Assembly: GCA_025452255.1 (NCBI GenBank)
Contig: CP104974.1
Location: forward strand, 496,001 to 560,000
Reading direction: 5' to 3'
DNA: 64,000 nt
Source of the DNA: Devosia sp. A8/3-2
GTDB taxonomy: Bacteria > Pseudomonadota > Alphaproteobacteria > Rhizobiales > Devosiaceae
The notes beneath the pieces were generated by a model. That model did no database searches, was not told where the DNA came from, and saw nothing but the letters and a program-made list of their open reading frames with translations. Positions 23,741 through 34,511 of the stretch are shown one piece after another. Made by a program: the position numbers and the translations under genes. Position 1 is the stretch's first letter. Each line of letters begins with the position of its first letter.

Positions 23741-24082
23741 ATGCTTCTACGCATCATCGCCGCTACGCTTGTCGTTCTAACCGGAGCGGGCCTCAGCCTG
23801 CTGCCCGCATTTGCAATTGAGGGCTACCCGGAGTCCAAATGCAGCTTCAACGCCGATAAATCCAGCATCGCGCTTACCGTGTCCTATAGCGGCGCCGGCG
23901 CCTATGCCTGCACAGCGTCCTGCCAATATACGATAAAAGGTGAGCGGCCACTCCAGACCTTGAGCTGCAACTATAATCTGTCAGCCAATACAGCCGAAAA
24001 AGTCGTCTGTGATGTGGATGGCAAAGGCCCCAATTACTTCGCCGAAATCCGCCCCGCCCGTTCTGTCTGCCAACCGCGCTAG
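23741..24082 (+). CDS. Small secreted Cys-rich hypothetical protein
   Basis: Intact 113 residues. A signal peptide (MLLRIIAATLVVLTGAGLSL) precedes a mature chain of about 90 residues with six Cys (SKCSF, YACTASCQYTI, LSCNY, VVCDVD, SVCQPR), suggesting disulfide bonding in the periplasm. I do not recognise the family. The gene stands alone between lepA and a repeat-rich gap. Confidence 0.7.
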   Translation: MLLRIIAATLVVLTGAGLSLLPAFAIEGYPESKCSFNADKSSIALTVSYSGAGAYACTASCQYTIKGERPLQTLSCNYNLSANTAEKVVCDVDGKGPNYFAEIRPARSVCQPR

Positions 24083-24534
24083 ACACTGAGCAGTCCTCAA
24101 GGCCGCCCCACCCCCGATGTCACCCCGGCGCAGGCCGGGGCCCATCCTGAGATGTCGTCTTCGGTATGGCTAACGCGTGGCTACCTTCCGAGACCTCATG
24201 GTGAGCCCGTCGAACCACGCGGTCAGGCACGCCAACGCCGCCCCGCCCACACCCCGACGGACCTTTCTTCCACCGCACCATCAGTCGTCCACCCTCCCCC
24301 TTGTGGGGAGGGAAGCGAGATCGGACTTAGCCCTTGCTAAGTCCGTATATCGAGCAGGGTGGGGGTATGCTTCCGCATACTCAAACCATCGTGGCTCCCA
24401 CCACCCCCTCCCAGCCCCCATCAAGGGGGAGGTGCCGTCCAGTGGGTGAGGCAGCCTCACTGCTTGAAGCAGTTCTCCCGATGCCAGTTCAAAAACGCCG
24501 GCCGGAACCAGTCCCGCGCCGTCAGCGCTACAAA
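24083..24534. repeat. Repeat-filled intergenic region
   Basis: Contains an element starting CCCGATGTCACCCCGGCG (24114-24155, related to the one at 42295-42356), part of a GAGACCTCATGGTGAGC element (24187-24225, related to 32102-32127), and CCCTCCCC-type palindromes at 24290-24310 and 24408-24432. No gene is supported. The region borders the DUF4062-HEAT gene. Confidence 0.65.
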
Positions 24535-26955
24535 TCAGTGCTGAACCAGAGCTTTCGCTGCAATAGCTTTCACGACAATGTTTGGCATTGATGCGCCTAA
24601 ATCCAGCCAATGAATAGTGTTGTAGAAGCGGTGTTCGGTACTATCCACGTAGCGGTCCAATAGCTTGGCAACGCGACCTCTCGGTAGGCTTTCAACACAT
24701 CGAAGAGAGAACACAATACGAAACTCATCGTGTTGATCCTTCAGATGGGTCAATAAGACCTCATCTCTCAAATCACGTATGGCGCGCCGGGGCAGCTTCT
24801 TGGCGATGCAGAGCCGTATGTCGTTAGGTGCATCCAGTACAAGCACATCTATGATCCGCTCTTTACCGATCAATAGTATCGCTTCTGCCTTCTCGTCTGG
24901 CAGCTTTGTTCGCGTCTCGAACAATGAAACTCTTTGGTCTTGGCCGAGAGCCTTGATCCGGTCAACGTCTGACCAGTCGCCGTGCTTCCCTAAATATCGA
25001 ATAACGTCAGCGTTGGCATCAATCCCGCCCCCATCAAGCAGGCTTCTGACAAGGGTCGTATCATCTGCTCGCGAGAGTTTGCAAAGCGAGGCGAGGGCTG
25101 CGTTGGTTAGCCTTCCACGCGCAAAGTCTTCCAATTTTCGTACTCGTTCCAGCGTTTCAGGACTGATGTATCCAGCGGTAAGGCCGGCTTGAACCTTAGC
25201 TTCAAAGTGCGATTTGAAGCGGTCTTTAAGTCCCGCGCGAATTTCTCCAATGACCTTGGCGCCGTACTTTGAGTACAGGGCTGATAGTTCGTCTCCGTCA
25301 AAAACACCGGCAACTGCGGCACGTTCGCGCAGGTTGGGGAGATCCAATTCGAGCAAACGGTTGGTTTGGTACCGGTCGTAGTACGTGCTGTCTGTTTCGC
25401 TTCTAGAAAAGAGTCCCAGCGCGGCGTTGGGTTTTACGATTTGGAGTGCTTTTTTAAGCTGCTCACCATCTAGCTCGACGCCCAACTTTCTCAAGCCCTC
25501 GGCAGCAAACAAGCGTACTTCGTGATTGCTGTCTGTTAGCAGCACCTGTGCAACGTCTAAGGAAAGCCCTCCTCGTTCGTAGAGCATTTTCACAGCTCGA
25601 AGGCGCACAGTCTCAGACTTTGCTGAAACACATAGCGTCGCGGCCGCGGTTGGGATCGACTGCGGATCGCTAAAAAGCAGGTCGACCAATTTTGGTTCTA
25701 CCTTGTCCACCTGAGCTTCAACAACACGCGACAATGCGGCATCTAGGTTGGTGCGTGCCAGAATCGAAACAATCGCTCCTTGGATTTTTGGCTGGCGAGC
25801 TGGGGGCGCATCGGCATGCGCGGCCTCCAACAAGTCGAGGTCTTCATTATTCGCGTTCATCGATAGAAAATCGATGGCAGCATCGAAGGTTTGATTTGAT
25901 GCCTCCTCTGCAGAACCAAAGTCCCAGCACATGGGCCTTGTCGTAAACGTGTTCCAGCTCTGGAATGGGCTGGGATGTCAAACCTAACAGCTCGATGGCG
26001 TGGCGTTTCTCGCGCTCGTTTCCTACGGCTGCAAGAACTCGAAGCTGAGCCCATGGGTCGTTGACGCTTTTAGCCAGCCAGCGCCAAAGCGGAACGTTTT
26101 GATTGCCAAAACCTACAATACCGCAATCGACCAGAGCCCGAAGCTCTTGCTCGGACAGGCTACCGTCCCGGTACTTTCGAAACAGCAGATTTGCGTCGTG
26201 GTTCCCCACATAATATTCGTCGTTGTCCGAGCGCCCCAGAGCGGAACCCAATAGACGAAGGCGAGCAATTTCGTGAGAGGCCGTCAGGTTCCAATCGCGA
26301 GGCTTTAAGGCGAGGCTCTCTAGAAAATGGCGACCTTCTTCGTCGATAAGTCGCGCACCGGGGGCTCCTCATGGCTCTGATTTGGCCCCGCATCGCTGAG
26401 CGGAGGGTCGGAGCTGTCTTTCCCAGTCTCACTCCAGCCTATCTCCTCTAGCTTCTCCCTTACCAAATCCTTAAATGTCGTGCCGTCGGGAAAGTCCTTA
26501 AAGAAGACCTTCTTTTCGTCGATGAATTTTTGACGGAGGTGAAGCACCTGACGTATCGCTTCTCCGGGCTCCATGCCCAGCGGAACTTCAACGGTCTTGA
26601 AGTAGATTGCCATGTCCTTCATCAGGCCGGATTCTATCCGTTGGGCGGCGCGATAGTATTCCTCCTCGAAGCCGGAACTGTACTGACCGGGGTCGGGTGA
26701 GGGCCGAGAGCCCCAGTGGTTCCAAAGGACACCGATAAAGTAATCACACCTATCGAGGTCCTCATTGATCTTGCTCTGTGGGCGGGCGAACCCGGGAACA
26801 GCGTCTTCCCAACCCATGAGCTTAAATAGGATGCCCCAGCGCTCCGAATGGCTCTTGTTTACGCTTCTGACTACCTCATGGGCAATTTGTCTCTCTTCAG
26901 TGAGGCCGCCGGGTGACCCGATGAAGACACGCACAATTCTCAGGCTGTCCGACAA
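24535..26955 (-). CDS. DUF4062 (TIR-like fold) protein with HEAT-like repeats
   Basis: About 806 residues after bridging two one-base errors: a C lost from the run near 26359-26363 and an extra G near 25930. The start is TTG 26955 with GGGAGAGG upstream, since TAA precedes it in frame. Residues 5-30 (RIVRVFIGSPGGLTEERQIA) and about 68-95 (DLDRCDYFIGVLWNHWGSRPS, GFEEEYYRA) are the DUF4062 pattern, a TIR/flavodoxin-like nucleotide-binding fold. After a linker, roughly 570 residues of paired helices look like HEAT repeats (for example SETVRLRAVKMLYERGG, NHEVRLFAAEGLRKLG). GC and codon use are visibly lower than in neighbours, suggesting horizontal gain. The function is unknown; an immune effector-sensor role is inference. 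Confidence 0.72.
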
Positions 26956-27162
26956 TTATTGTGCCTCTCCCAAGTTTCTCCTTTTGCAGTGTTAACGATG
27001 GTGACACCGCCCGTCCATGTCGCTCCGGTTAGTTGTGCTGCAATCCACAGCAACACATGGCGCGAACCGGAGGCCGGTGTTCCCAGCAAAAACTAATCCC
27101 CGCCCCTCCACCCCGCCTTACCCTCTCCTGTCCGGCATCCCGCCGCATCAGGAGAGCTCACC

Positions 27163-27651
27163 TTGCCCCGGTCCAAAACCCCGCCCCGTGTTACCCATGC
27201 CACGGCTGCGCGCCATGAAGCGCTTTGGTTGCGGTTGACGGCGCTGCACGCCCAAATCGCCGCCGTGGCGGCGCGGCGTCCGCAGGCGCCGGTATCAGCT
27301 GGTACCATCAGCGTGGCCGAGGCGCTGTTGCGCGATGCGCAGGTCTTTCTCGGCTTGGGTGATAGTCTGCCCATGGCGGCGCCCGATCATGGGGGTCTGC
27401 TCACCCAGCTTGGCCGGGCGCTGGCCGGGCTCGATGCCCGGGAGGCGGGCAATGCCGAATGGCGCGGTGAGCTCAATGCCTTTGTCTGGAAAGTGGTCGG
27501 CGATCCGGCTCTGCCAGTGCAGCGGCTGCGGCCCAAATTGAGCGCCGCCACGGCGCCGCATGCCGATCCCGATTATGCTGCCTATAAGGCCAGAATGCTC
27601 GATCTGCGCGCCAAGCTCGCCAAGCGCATCGAGCAATTCCACAACCGATAA
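27163..27651 (+). CDS. Hypothetical cytoplasmic protein
   Basis: Intact 162 residues from TTG 27163, with CAGGAGAGC eight to twelve bases upstream. No signal peptide or membrane segment. The protein is helix-rich (HEALWLRLTALHAQIAAVAARR, LRAKLAKRIEQFHNR at the C-terminus). I do not recognise it. It resumes the high-GC composition of the chromosome to the right of the DUF4062-HEAT gene. Confidence 0.6.
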   Translation: MPRSKTPPRVTHATAARHEALWLRLTALHAQIAAVAARRPQAPVSAGTISVAEALLRDAQVFLGLGDSLPMAAPDHGGLLTQLGRALAGLDAREAGNAEWRGELNAFVWKVVGDPALPVQRLRPKLSAATAPHADPDYAAYKARMLDLRAKLAKRIEQFHNR

Positions 27652-27866
27652 GGCAAAAATTATCCCGCTTATGCCCGGCCCCGCAAGTCAGCCTAAACTG
27701 CTGCCCAGCTTTCGGGATACGGGCGGCGCTGCAGCGACCGGTGTCCGAAGGCCAGCCGGGGAAGGGCGGGTCGCGCCGCCTTTCGGGTCGAGCGGGGGTG
27801 ACTTTCGGGCGGGGCGCTACGGCAAGCCGCTGGGGTTGTGATCGCGCCGTCCGATAAAGTCCCGGC

Positions 27867-27925
27867 GCCCCGAGGCGGCTTTCGTCTCACTTTCAAAAAC
27901 ACCAGAGGCGAGACCGCCTCGGGGC
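27867..27925. repeat. 12-bp perfect inverted repeat upstream of glutathione peroxidase
   Basis: GCCCCGAGGCGG at 27867-27878 pairs exactly with CCGCCTCGGGGC at 27914-27925, 35-base loop with a further TCTC/GAGA pairing possibility. It lies in a 384-base gap (27652-28035) where I see no supported gene. It could be a transcript end for the gene at 27163 or a folded leader. Confidence 0.55.
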
Positions 27926-28035
27926 CCGCTCGTTCAAAATTCCCCGGAGGCCCCGTGCCGGCCGGCGCTTTGGCGCGCCTTCTCGCGCCGCGCGGGAGCC
28001 GCTATGCTGGCAGGCGACTCGCACCGGATGTTTTG

Positions 28036-28499
28036 ATGACCCAGCTCGCCGATTTCACCCTCCCCCTGCTCGATGGCACGCCGCAAAATCTCGCAGCCTA
28101 TGCCGGCCATCCCGTGCTCATCGTCAATACCGCCAGCAAATGCGGGCTGACCCCGCAATATGAGGGGCTGGAGGCGCTCTATCGGCAATATGGGGATCAG
28201 GGCCCGGTCATCCCGGGTTTCCCCTGCAACCAGTTCATGGGGCAGGAACCCGGCAGCGCCGAGGAGATCGCCGAATTCTGCTCGCTCACCTATGACGTGA
28301 CCTTCCCGCTGTTTGCCAAGCTCGAGGTCAATGGATCAGGCGAAAGCCCGCTTTACACTGGCTCAAGCAAGAGCATCCCGGCGATATCGAGTGGAATTTC
28401 GCCAAATTCCTCATCGGCCGGGACGGCAAGGTGGCCGAGCGCTTTGCGCCCACCTTGCTGCCCGCCGATCTGGTTCCGGCCATCGAAAAGCAGCTCTAG
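28036..28499 (+). CDS. Glutathione peroxidase family protein
   Basis: About 154 residues. It reduces peroxides with thiol donors, probably thioredoxin for Cys-type bacterial members. The active-site Cys is in NTASKCGLTPQYEGLE, and the family motif FPCNQFMGQEPGSAEEI is present. A missing C near 28362 breaks the frame; the continuation is WLKQEHPGDIEWNFAKFLIG and RDGKVAERFAPTL (W-N-F-x-K-F is the family's catalytic Trp region) ending AIEKQL. Its TAG shares CTAG with the proposed stop of the converging UvrA-like gene. Confidence 0.9.
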
Positions 28500-30745
28500 C
28501 GGGCAGCCGGTGCTGGCCGGTCAGCGAATGGCTGGCCTTGACCAGATCGGCCGGCACGCCCTCGAATTGCACGCTGCCGCCATCCGGCCGGCGCCGGGGC
28601 CTAGATCGATAACCCAATCGGCGCGGGAGATGACGTCCAGATTGTGCTCGATGACGATCACGGTCGAGCCGGCATCGACTAGTCGGTCGAAGAGGCCGAT
28701 CAAGGTGTCGACATCGTTCATATGCAGGCCCGTCGTGGGTTCGTCGAGCACATAGATATTGCCCTTTTTGCCCAGCTCGGCCGCCAGCTTGAGGCGCTGG
28801 CGTTCGCCGCCCGACAGGGTCGAGAGCGGCTGGCCCAGCGTGAGATAGCCCAGCCCCACATCGTCGAGGCCCCCGAGATTTTGGCGATGGCCGGCTCGGT
28901 GAAGAAAGCAGCCGCATCCGACACGCTCATCTCGTAGACGTCGGCGATCGACTTGCCGCGCAGGTGATGGCCCAGCACTTCGGGCAGGAAGCGCTTGCCC
29001 TCGCAGGTCTCGCAGGTGGTGACCATGGGATCCAGATGCGCCAGATCGGTATAGATGACGCCCAGCCCGTTGCAATCAGGGCAAGCCCCCTTGGAATTGG
29101 CCGAGAACAGCGAGGCTTCCACCGCATTGGCCTTGGCAAAGGCCTTGCGCACCGCATCCAGAATGCCGGTATAGGTGGCCGTATTGGAGCAGCGCGAACC
29201 GCGCGCCGGGTTCTGGTCGATGATGATGGTGTCGGGATAGGCGGCGGGCAAACAACCCCTGGATCAGCGATGACTTGCCGGAGCCAGCGACGCCGGACAC
29301 GGCCGTCAGTACGCCCTTGGGGATAGCAATTGACACGTCCTTGAGATTGTTCAGCTCGGCATGGGCAATGGTGAGCGCGCCATTGGCCTTGCGCACCTGC
29401 TGCTTGATGGGCTGGTGCTTCTTGATGTGATTGCCGGTGAGCGTGCCCGAGGTCAGCAGGCCCGCAAAATTGCCCTCATAGACAATCTCGCCGCCCTTGC
29501 TGCCGGCGAAGGGCCCCATATCCACCACATGATCGGCAATGGCGATCATGTCGGGCTTATGCTCGACGATCAGTACGGTATTGCCCTTGTCAGCGCAGCT
29601 GCTGCATCAGCCCGGCCGGGCGCCCGACATCGTGCGGATGCAGGCCCACCGAGGGCTCGTCAAAAACATACGTGATGTCCGTCAGCGAGCTGCCGAGATG
29701 GCGGACCATCTTGACGCGCTGGCTTTCCCCGCCCGACAGGGTCGAGCTTTCGCGATCAAGGCTCAGATAGCCCAGCCCGATGGTGACCAGATTTTCCAGC
29801 CGCAGCGCCAGCGCCTGCAACATGGGCCCGACCTGCGGCGCATCCATGCTGCGCACCAGCTTGGCCAGTCACTCACCTGCATGGCCGAGAGCTCGGCAAT
29901 ATTGTGCCCCATGACCTTGCTGGCCAAAGCCGCCGCATTGAGCCCGGCGCCATGGCAGGCGGGACAGGTCTGGCGGGTGAAGATCTTTTCATATTCGAGC
30001 CGAACATGGGGCTGCAGACTTTCGGGGTCCTTGGAGCCCAGTCCCTTTTTGAGCTTGGCGACCACGCCTTCATAGGTCAGCCCGATCTTGCCGACCTTGA
30101 TCTTGCGGGCATCATCGAGATGGAAGAGGTTTTCGCGCTCCTCCTCGCTGAATTTAACGATGGGCTTGTCCATGTCGAACAGGCCCGAATTCTTATAGAT
30201 TTCCCACCACCAGCTATCGACGGCAAAATCCTTGGGCAGTAGCGCGCCCCGGTTGAGCGATTTGCTCTCGTCGATCACCGCCGCCATATCCATAGCCGCG
30301 ACCTGCCCGATCCCCTCGCACTCGGCGCACATGCCGCGCGGATCATTATAGGAATAGAGCGAGGGCGCTCCGAGCCGTGGTTCGGCCAGCCGGGAGAACA
30401 GCACGCGCAGCATTTGCGCCGCGTCGGTCACCGTGGCCACGGTCGAGCGCAATTGCCGCCCAGCCTTTGCTGGTCGACAATGATGGCGGCCGAGATATTT
30501 TCGAGCTGATCGGCGTCGGGTTGACCATAGCGCGGCATGAATTGCTGCACGAAACTGGGATAGGTCTCGTTGATCAGTCGCTGGCTTTCCGCCGCAATGG
30601 TGCCGAACACCAGAGAGGATTTGCCCGAGCCCGAAACGCCGGTGAATACGGTGATCTGGCGCTTGGGAATGTCGAGCGAGACGGATTTGAGATTATTCTC
30701 GTGGGCGCCGCGAATGATGATCGAACCATAGTCAGCAGGGGTCAC
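28496..30745 (-). CDS. Short UvrA paralogue (ABC excinuclease subunit A-like, class II)
   Basis: About 748 residues with about five frame breaks, versus about 950 for canonical UvrA. Two ABC modules are visible: [21 protein letters not shown] with the first signature [13 protein letters not shown] and [13 protein letters not shown], then [15 protein letters not shown] with the second signature [18 protein letters not shown] and [13 protein letters not shown]. Zinc-type CPACHGAG and CPDCNGLG motifs are present. The UvrB-binding and insertion regions of full UvrA appear absent, as in UvrA2/DrrC-like proteins linked to drug or damage tolerance. Starts at GTG 30745 with GAGGAT upstream. The exact C-terminus is uncertain. 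Confidence 0.85.
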
Positions 30746-30840
30746 GTTCTATCCTCTTATGGGTGGATGCAAGCTTGGCGCATCCTGCTGACATGACGCG
30801 TCAGCAGGCCCATTTTCGACATGGACCGTGACGTTTTTCG

Positions 30841-31264
30841 TCAGCCGACGGCCTTTCTGATCAGCCCGGCAAGTGTGTCCTCGTCGGTCGGGGTCAGCTT
30901 GGTGATGGCGAAGGCGGTCTGCCACATTGTGCCTTCGTCGAGCCGGGCGGCCTCGTTGAAGCCGAAACTGGCATAGCGGCTATCAGAATTTACCTGCGGC
31001 GGTGAAGAAGCAGACGATCTTGCCGGCGCTATTGGCCCGAGCCGGCATGCCATACCAGGTCTTGGGCGATAGCTCGGGGGCATTCTCTTTCACCGGGACG
31101 CGCAGGCGCTCGGCTATGGTGCGGTCGCTATCGTTCATCTCGGCGACCTTGGCCAACAGGTCGGCCTCGCCATCGGCTTTCTTGCCCTTTTTGCGCTCGA
31201 CCTTGGCGTCCTGCATCGCCTCGAGTTCGGCTTCCGAAAAGACCTTCTTTTTGGTAGTGGCCAT
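30841..31264 (-). CDS. DUF1801 / YdhG-like domain protein
   Basis: About 141 residues. Starts MATTKKKVFSEAELEAMQD with a Lys-rich stretch, then the DUF1801-type core KTWYGMPARANSAGKIVCFF. An extra A at 30985 (CAGAA for CGAA on the plus strand) breaks the frame after TAAGKF; the continuation is DSRYASFGFNEAARLDEGTMW and LAGLIRKAVG. Members resemble the YdhG iron-chaperone/frataxin-like fold but are mostly uncharacterised. It is followed upstream by the SRPBCC-ArsR pair on the same strand. Confidence 0.8.
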
Positions 31265-31292
31265 GAGCTTTCTCCTTGGGGTTTTGAGAACG

Positions 31293-31709
31293 TCAATCGA
31301 GCCGCGCCAGCAGCGCGTCGAGCCGGGCGGTGAATTGCTTCCGAGCCGCCCGGGCGCCCTTGAAGGCAAGGTCCTGATCCGGGCGGAAACCGGTCTGTTC
31401 CATGCGCAGCTCGGTGCCGGATGACGTCGGCTCCAGCGTGAAGGTCACGACGCTTTCAAGCCCGAAGGCGTCCCAGCTATAGGACAGGGTCTTGTGCGGT
31501 TCGAGGGCGAGTACACGGCAATCGATCACCACGCTGACATCGGGCCGGGGCTGGTTGCGCAGGGTGAATTTCTGGCCCTTGACCGGCTGGAAATCGGTTT
31601 GCATCAGCCATTCCTCCAGCAGATGGGGTTGGGTCAGCGCGCCAGATCTTTTCCAGCGGAGCGGCGAATTCACGTTCGACCACGACGGTGCGAATGGGGG
31701 CGTGGTCAT
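31293..31709 (-). CDS. SRPBCC (AHSA1-like) domain protein
   Basis: About 139 residues. Overlaps the ArsR gene stop (ATGA), so the two are coupled. N-terminus after a frame correction near 31700: NDHAPIRTVVVEREFAAPLEK and IWRA; then the loss of one GC in GCGCGC at 31636-31642 separates it from LTQPHLLEEWLMQTDFQPVKG. The rest, with KTLSYSWDAFG and GTELRMEQTGF, is typical of the START-like SRPBCC/AHSA1 family. ArsR-SRPBCC pairs are common; the ligand is unknown. Confidence 0.82.
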   Translation of the reverse strand: MTTPPFAPSWSNVNSPLRWKRSGALTQPHLLEEWLMQTDFQPVKGQKFTLRNQPRPDVSVVIDCRVLALEPHKTLSYSWDAFGLESVVTFTLEPTSSGTELRMEQTGFRPDQDLAFKGARAARKQFTARLDALLARLD

Positions 31710-32050
31710 TGGTCCATCCTGTCGAGCAGGTTTTCAAGTTCGTCAAACCGGCCGTCCCAAAAGCTGGCCATTTCGCTGGTCCAATCGACCAAAGGCGCCG
31801 GGGCGCCCGGCAGAGCGCGGTAATGGGTCTGGCGGCCCTCATGGCGATCCCGCACCGGGCCCGCCTGCTTCAGCATGCCCAGATGCCGCGACACCACCGG
31901 CTGCGACACCCCCGCCTTGGCGGTCAGCGCCCCCACCGTGATCTCGCCCTCGCGGCACAGCCGCTCAAACAGCGCCCGCCGCGTCGGATCGGCAAGCGTT
32001 CTGAAGATCACATCCGGTGCAATCATGAGCTGGGTCAATCCATACCTCAT
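31706..32050 (-). CDS. ArsR family winged-helix regulator
   Basis: Intact 114 residues. The core is FRTLADPTRRALFERLCREGE, then the recognition helix AGVSQPVVSRHLGMLKQAG, then the wing VRDRHEGRQTHYRALPG. No metal-binding CxC is seen, so it is of the non-metal SmtB/ArsR class that partners SRPBCC proteins. ATG 32050 is used; the internal ATG at 32026 (MIAPDVIFRTL) is a plausible alternative. TATATATAG just upstream may be part of its promoter and operator. Confidence 0.88.
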   Translation of the reverse strand: MRYGLTQLMIAPDVIFRTLADPTRRALFERLCREGEITVGALTAKAGVSQPVVSRHLGMLKQAGPVRDRHEGRQTHYRALPGAPAPLVDWTSEMASFWDGRFDELENLLDRMDQ

Positions 32051-32094
32051 GGGCTATGGATTTATATATAGCTGCATAGGTATGGATGAGTCAA

Positions 32095-32356
32095 GGACGT
32101 CATGTGAGCTTGTCGAACCATGAGGTCGGACGCGGAAACGCGGGAGCCACGACCTCTACTGGCGGTATGCGCTGAAGGTTTGAAAGCCTCCCTTCCCTCG
32201 AGGGGAGGGATCGAGGATGAGGGTCGTAGGCTTCTATGCAAAACCAAGGGCCGCCACCCCGGCCCTCCCCTCAAGGGGGAGGGAGGGCAGGAGCCGGGAA
32301 TGCCGCAGATGAACCGCTTGAGGCAGGCTGGGCCCCTATCGGGAAGAGAGCCCCAC
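32095..32356. repeat. Repeat-filled gap downstream of the sugar ABC operon
   Basis: Contains TGTGAGCTTGTCGAACCATG-type sequence (32102-32127) related to 24187-24225, and CCCTCCCC-type palindromes at 32191-32209 and 32264-32283. No gene is supported. It separates the operon end from the ArsR promoter. Confidence 0.6.
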
Positions 32357-33414
<1,058 letters not shown>

Positions 33415-33425
33415 GGATTGTCTCC

Positions 33426-34511
33426 TCAGGCGGCGCGGAACTGGGGCGGAACCCAGCTCTGATAACGCGGATGGTCGGACGCGATGGGCAGGGCCACATC
33501 TTCGTGGGTGGTCGAGGAATGATAGAAAGCGGTGACGAGTTCGAGCGCCCGGCGCGAATCGGCTGACGTCACCGGCATTGGTGCCTCACCCAACAAAGCC
33601 GCATGGAAGCGGGCCATTTGCGTCTCAAAACGCGAGGGCACATGCTTCCAGTCCTTGAGCAGGGCTTCGATCCCGGCCGCCGTCTCGGGATTGCGCGGCT
33701 GGATGCGCCACGGCTTGGCGCCGGGATTGTAAGCCTCGTAATCGCTTTCGAAGGTGACATTCTCGAAGGTCAGGAAGAGCCGGGTGATTTCCTCGGCCGC
33801 GCCCAGCGTGGCGGTAAAGCTGCCCAAAGCGCCGTTTTCCAGCTCGAGGCTGGCGGTGACGCAGTCTTCCACTTCAATGGCGTTGACGCGGGTGGCGACC
33901 CGGCCGAACAGGCGCTTCACGTCACCCATGAGATAGGTGAACAGGTCATGCTGGTGGATGGCGTGGGTCATCAAGACGCCACCGAGTTCGGTGGCCCATT
34001 TGCCGCGCCGAGGCACGGCATAATAATCAGGGCCACGGCGCCACATGGTTTCCACCGTGCCGACGAAGGGCTTGCCTGCAATACCGGCATCGATAATGGC
34101 CTTGGCCTGCTCGATGCCATCGCCGAAGCGATATTGGAACACCGGCATCAGCTTGCCCTTGGAGATCTTTTCTCGGGCAATGACCTCGTCGACTCGGGCG
34201 AGCAGAGCCGACCAGCGGCTTTTCGCAGATGACGTGCTTGCCGGCCTTCAGCGCCGCCATGACCATGGGATAGTGCAGGCCGGGCAGGGTGCAGATATCG
34301 ACGATGTCGATATCGTCCATGGCCGAGATGTCGTCGAAATTGGTGATGCGGCGCTCGACGCCGAATTCATCGGCGATGGGCGTCATGCGCTCGACATTGA
34401 GATCGCACAGCGCCAGCACCTTGTACTTGTCCGCATTGGGCACATAGCCCTCGACCGGTGGCTGCGGCCGATGCCGACGCCGACAATGGCGACGTTGAAA
34501 ACCCGGCTCAT
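33426..34511 (-). CDS. Gfo/Idh/MocA family oxidoreductase (operon copy 2)
   Basis: About 361 residues. NAD(P)-dependent sugar or polyol dehydrogenase family. The Rossmann start is [18 protein letters not shown]; the catalytic EKP is in [10 protein letters not shown]. The C-terminal domain contains [20 protein letters not shown]. Breaks near 34460 (two extra bases) and near 34205 interrupt the frame. The start ATG overlaps the stop of the previous Gfo gene (ATGA). The substrate is unknown; context suggests the imported sugar or a 3-keto product. Confidence 0.88.

Noticed and set aside
24113-24440. Possible CRISPR-like repeats near the DUF4062 gene
   Set aside because: The repeats are short palindromes of different families with irregular spacing and no unique spacers; no cas genes nearby.
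24535-26955. Two or three separate genes for the DUF4062 and HEAT parts
   Set aside because: Each junction is repaired by a one-base change and leaves no stop; the fusion is the simpler model.
27838-28035. N-terminal extension of glutathione peroxidase
   Set aside because: The extension is Pro/Arg-rich, spans the inverted repeat, and homologues start at MTQLADFTLP.
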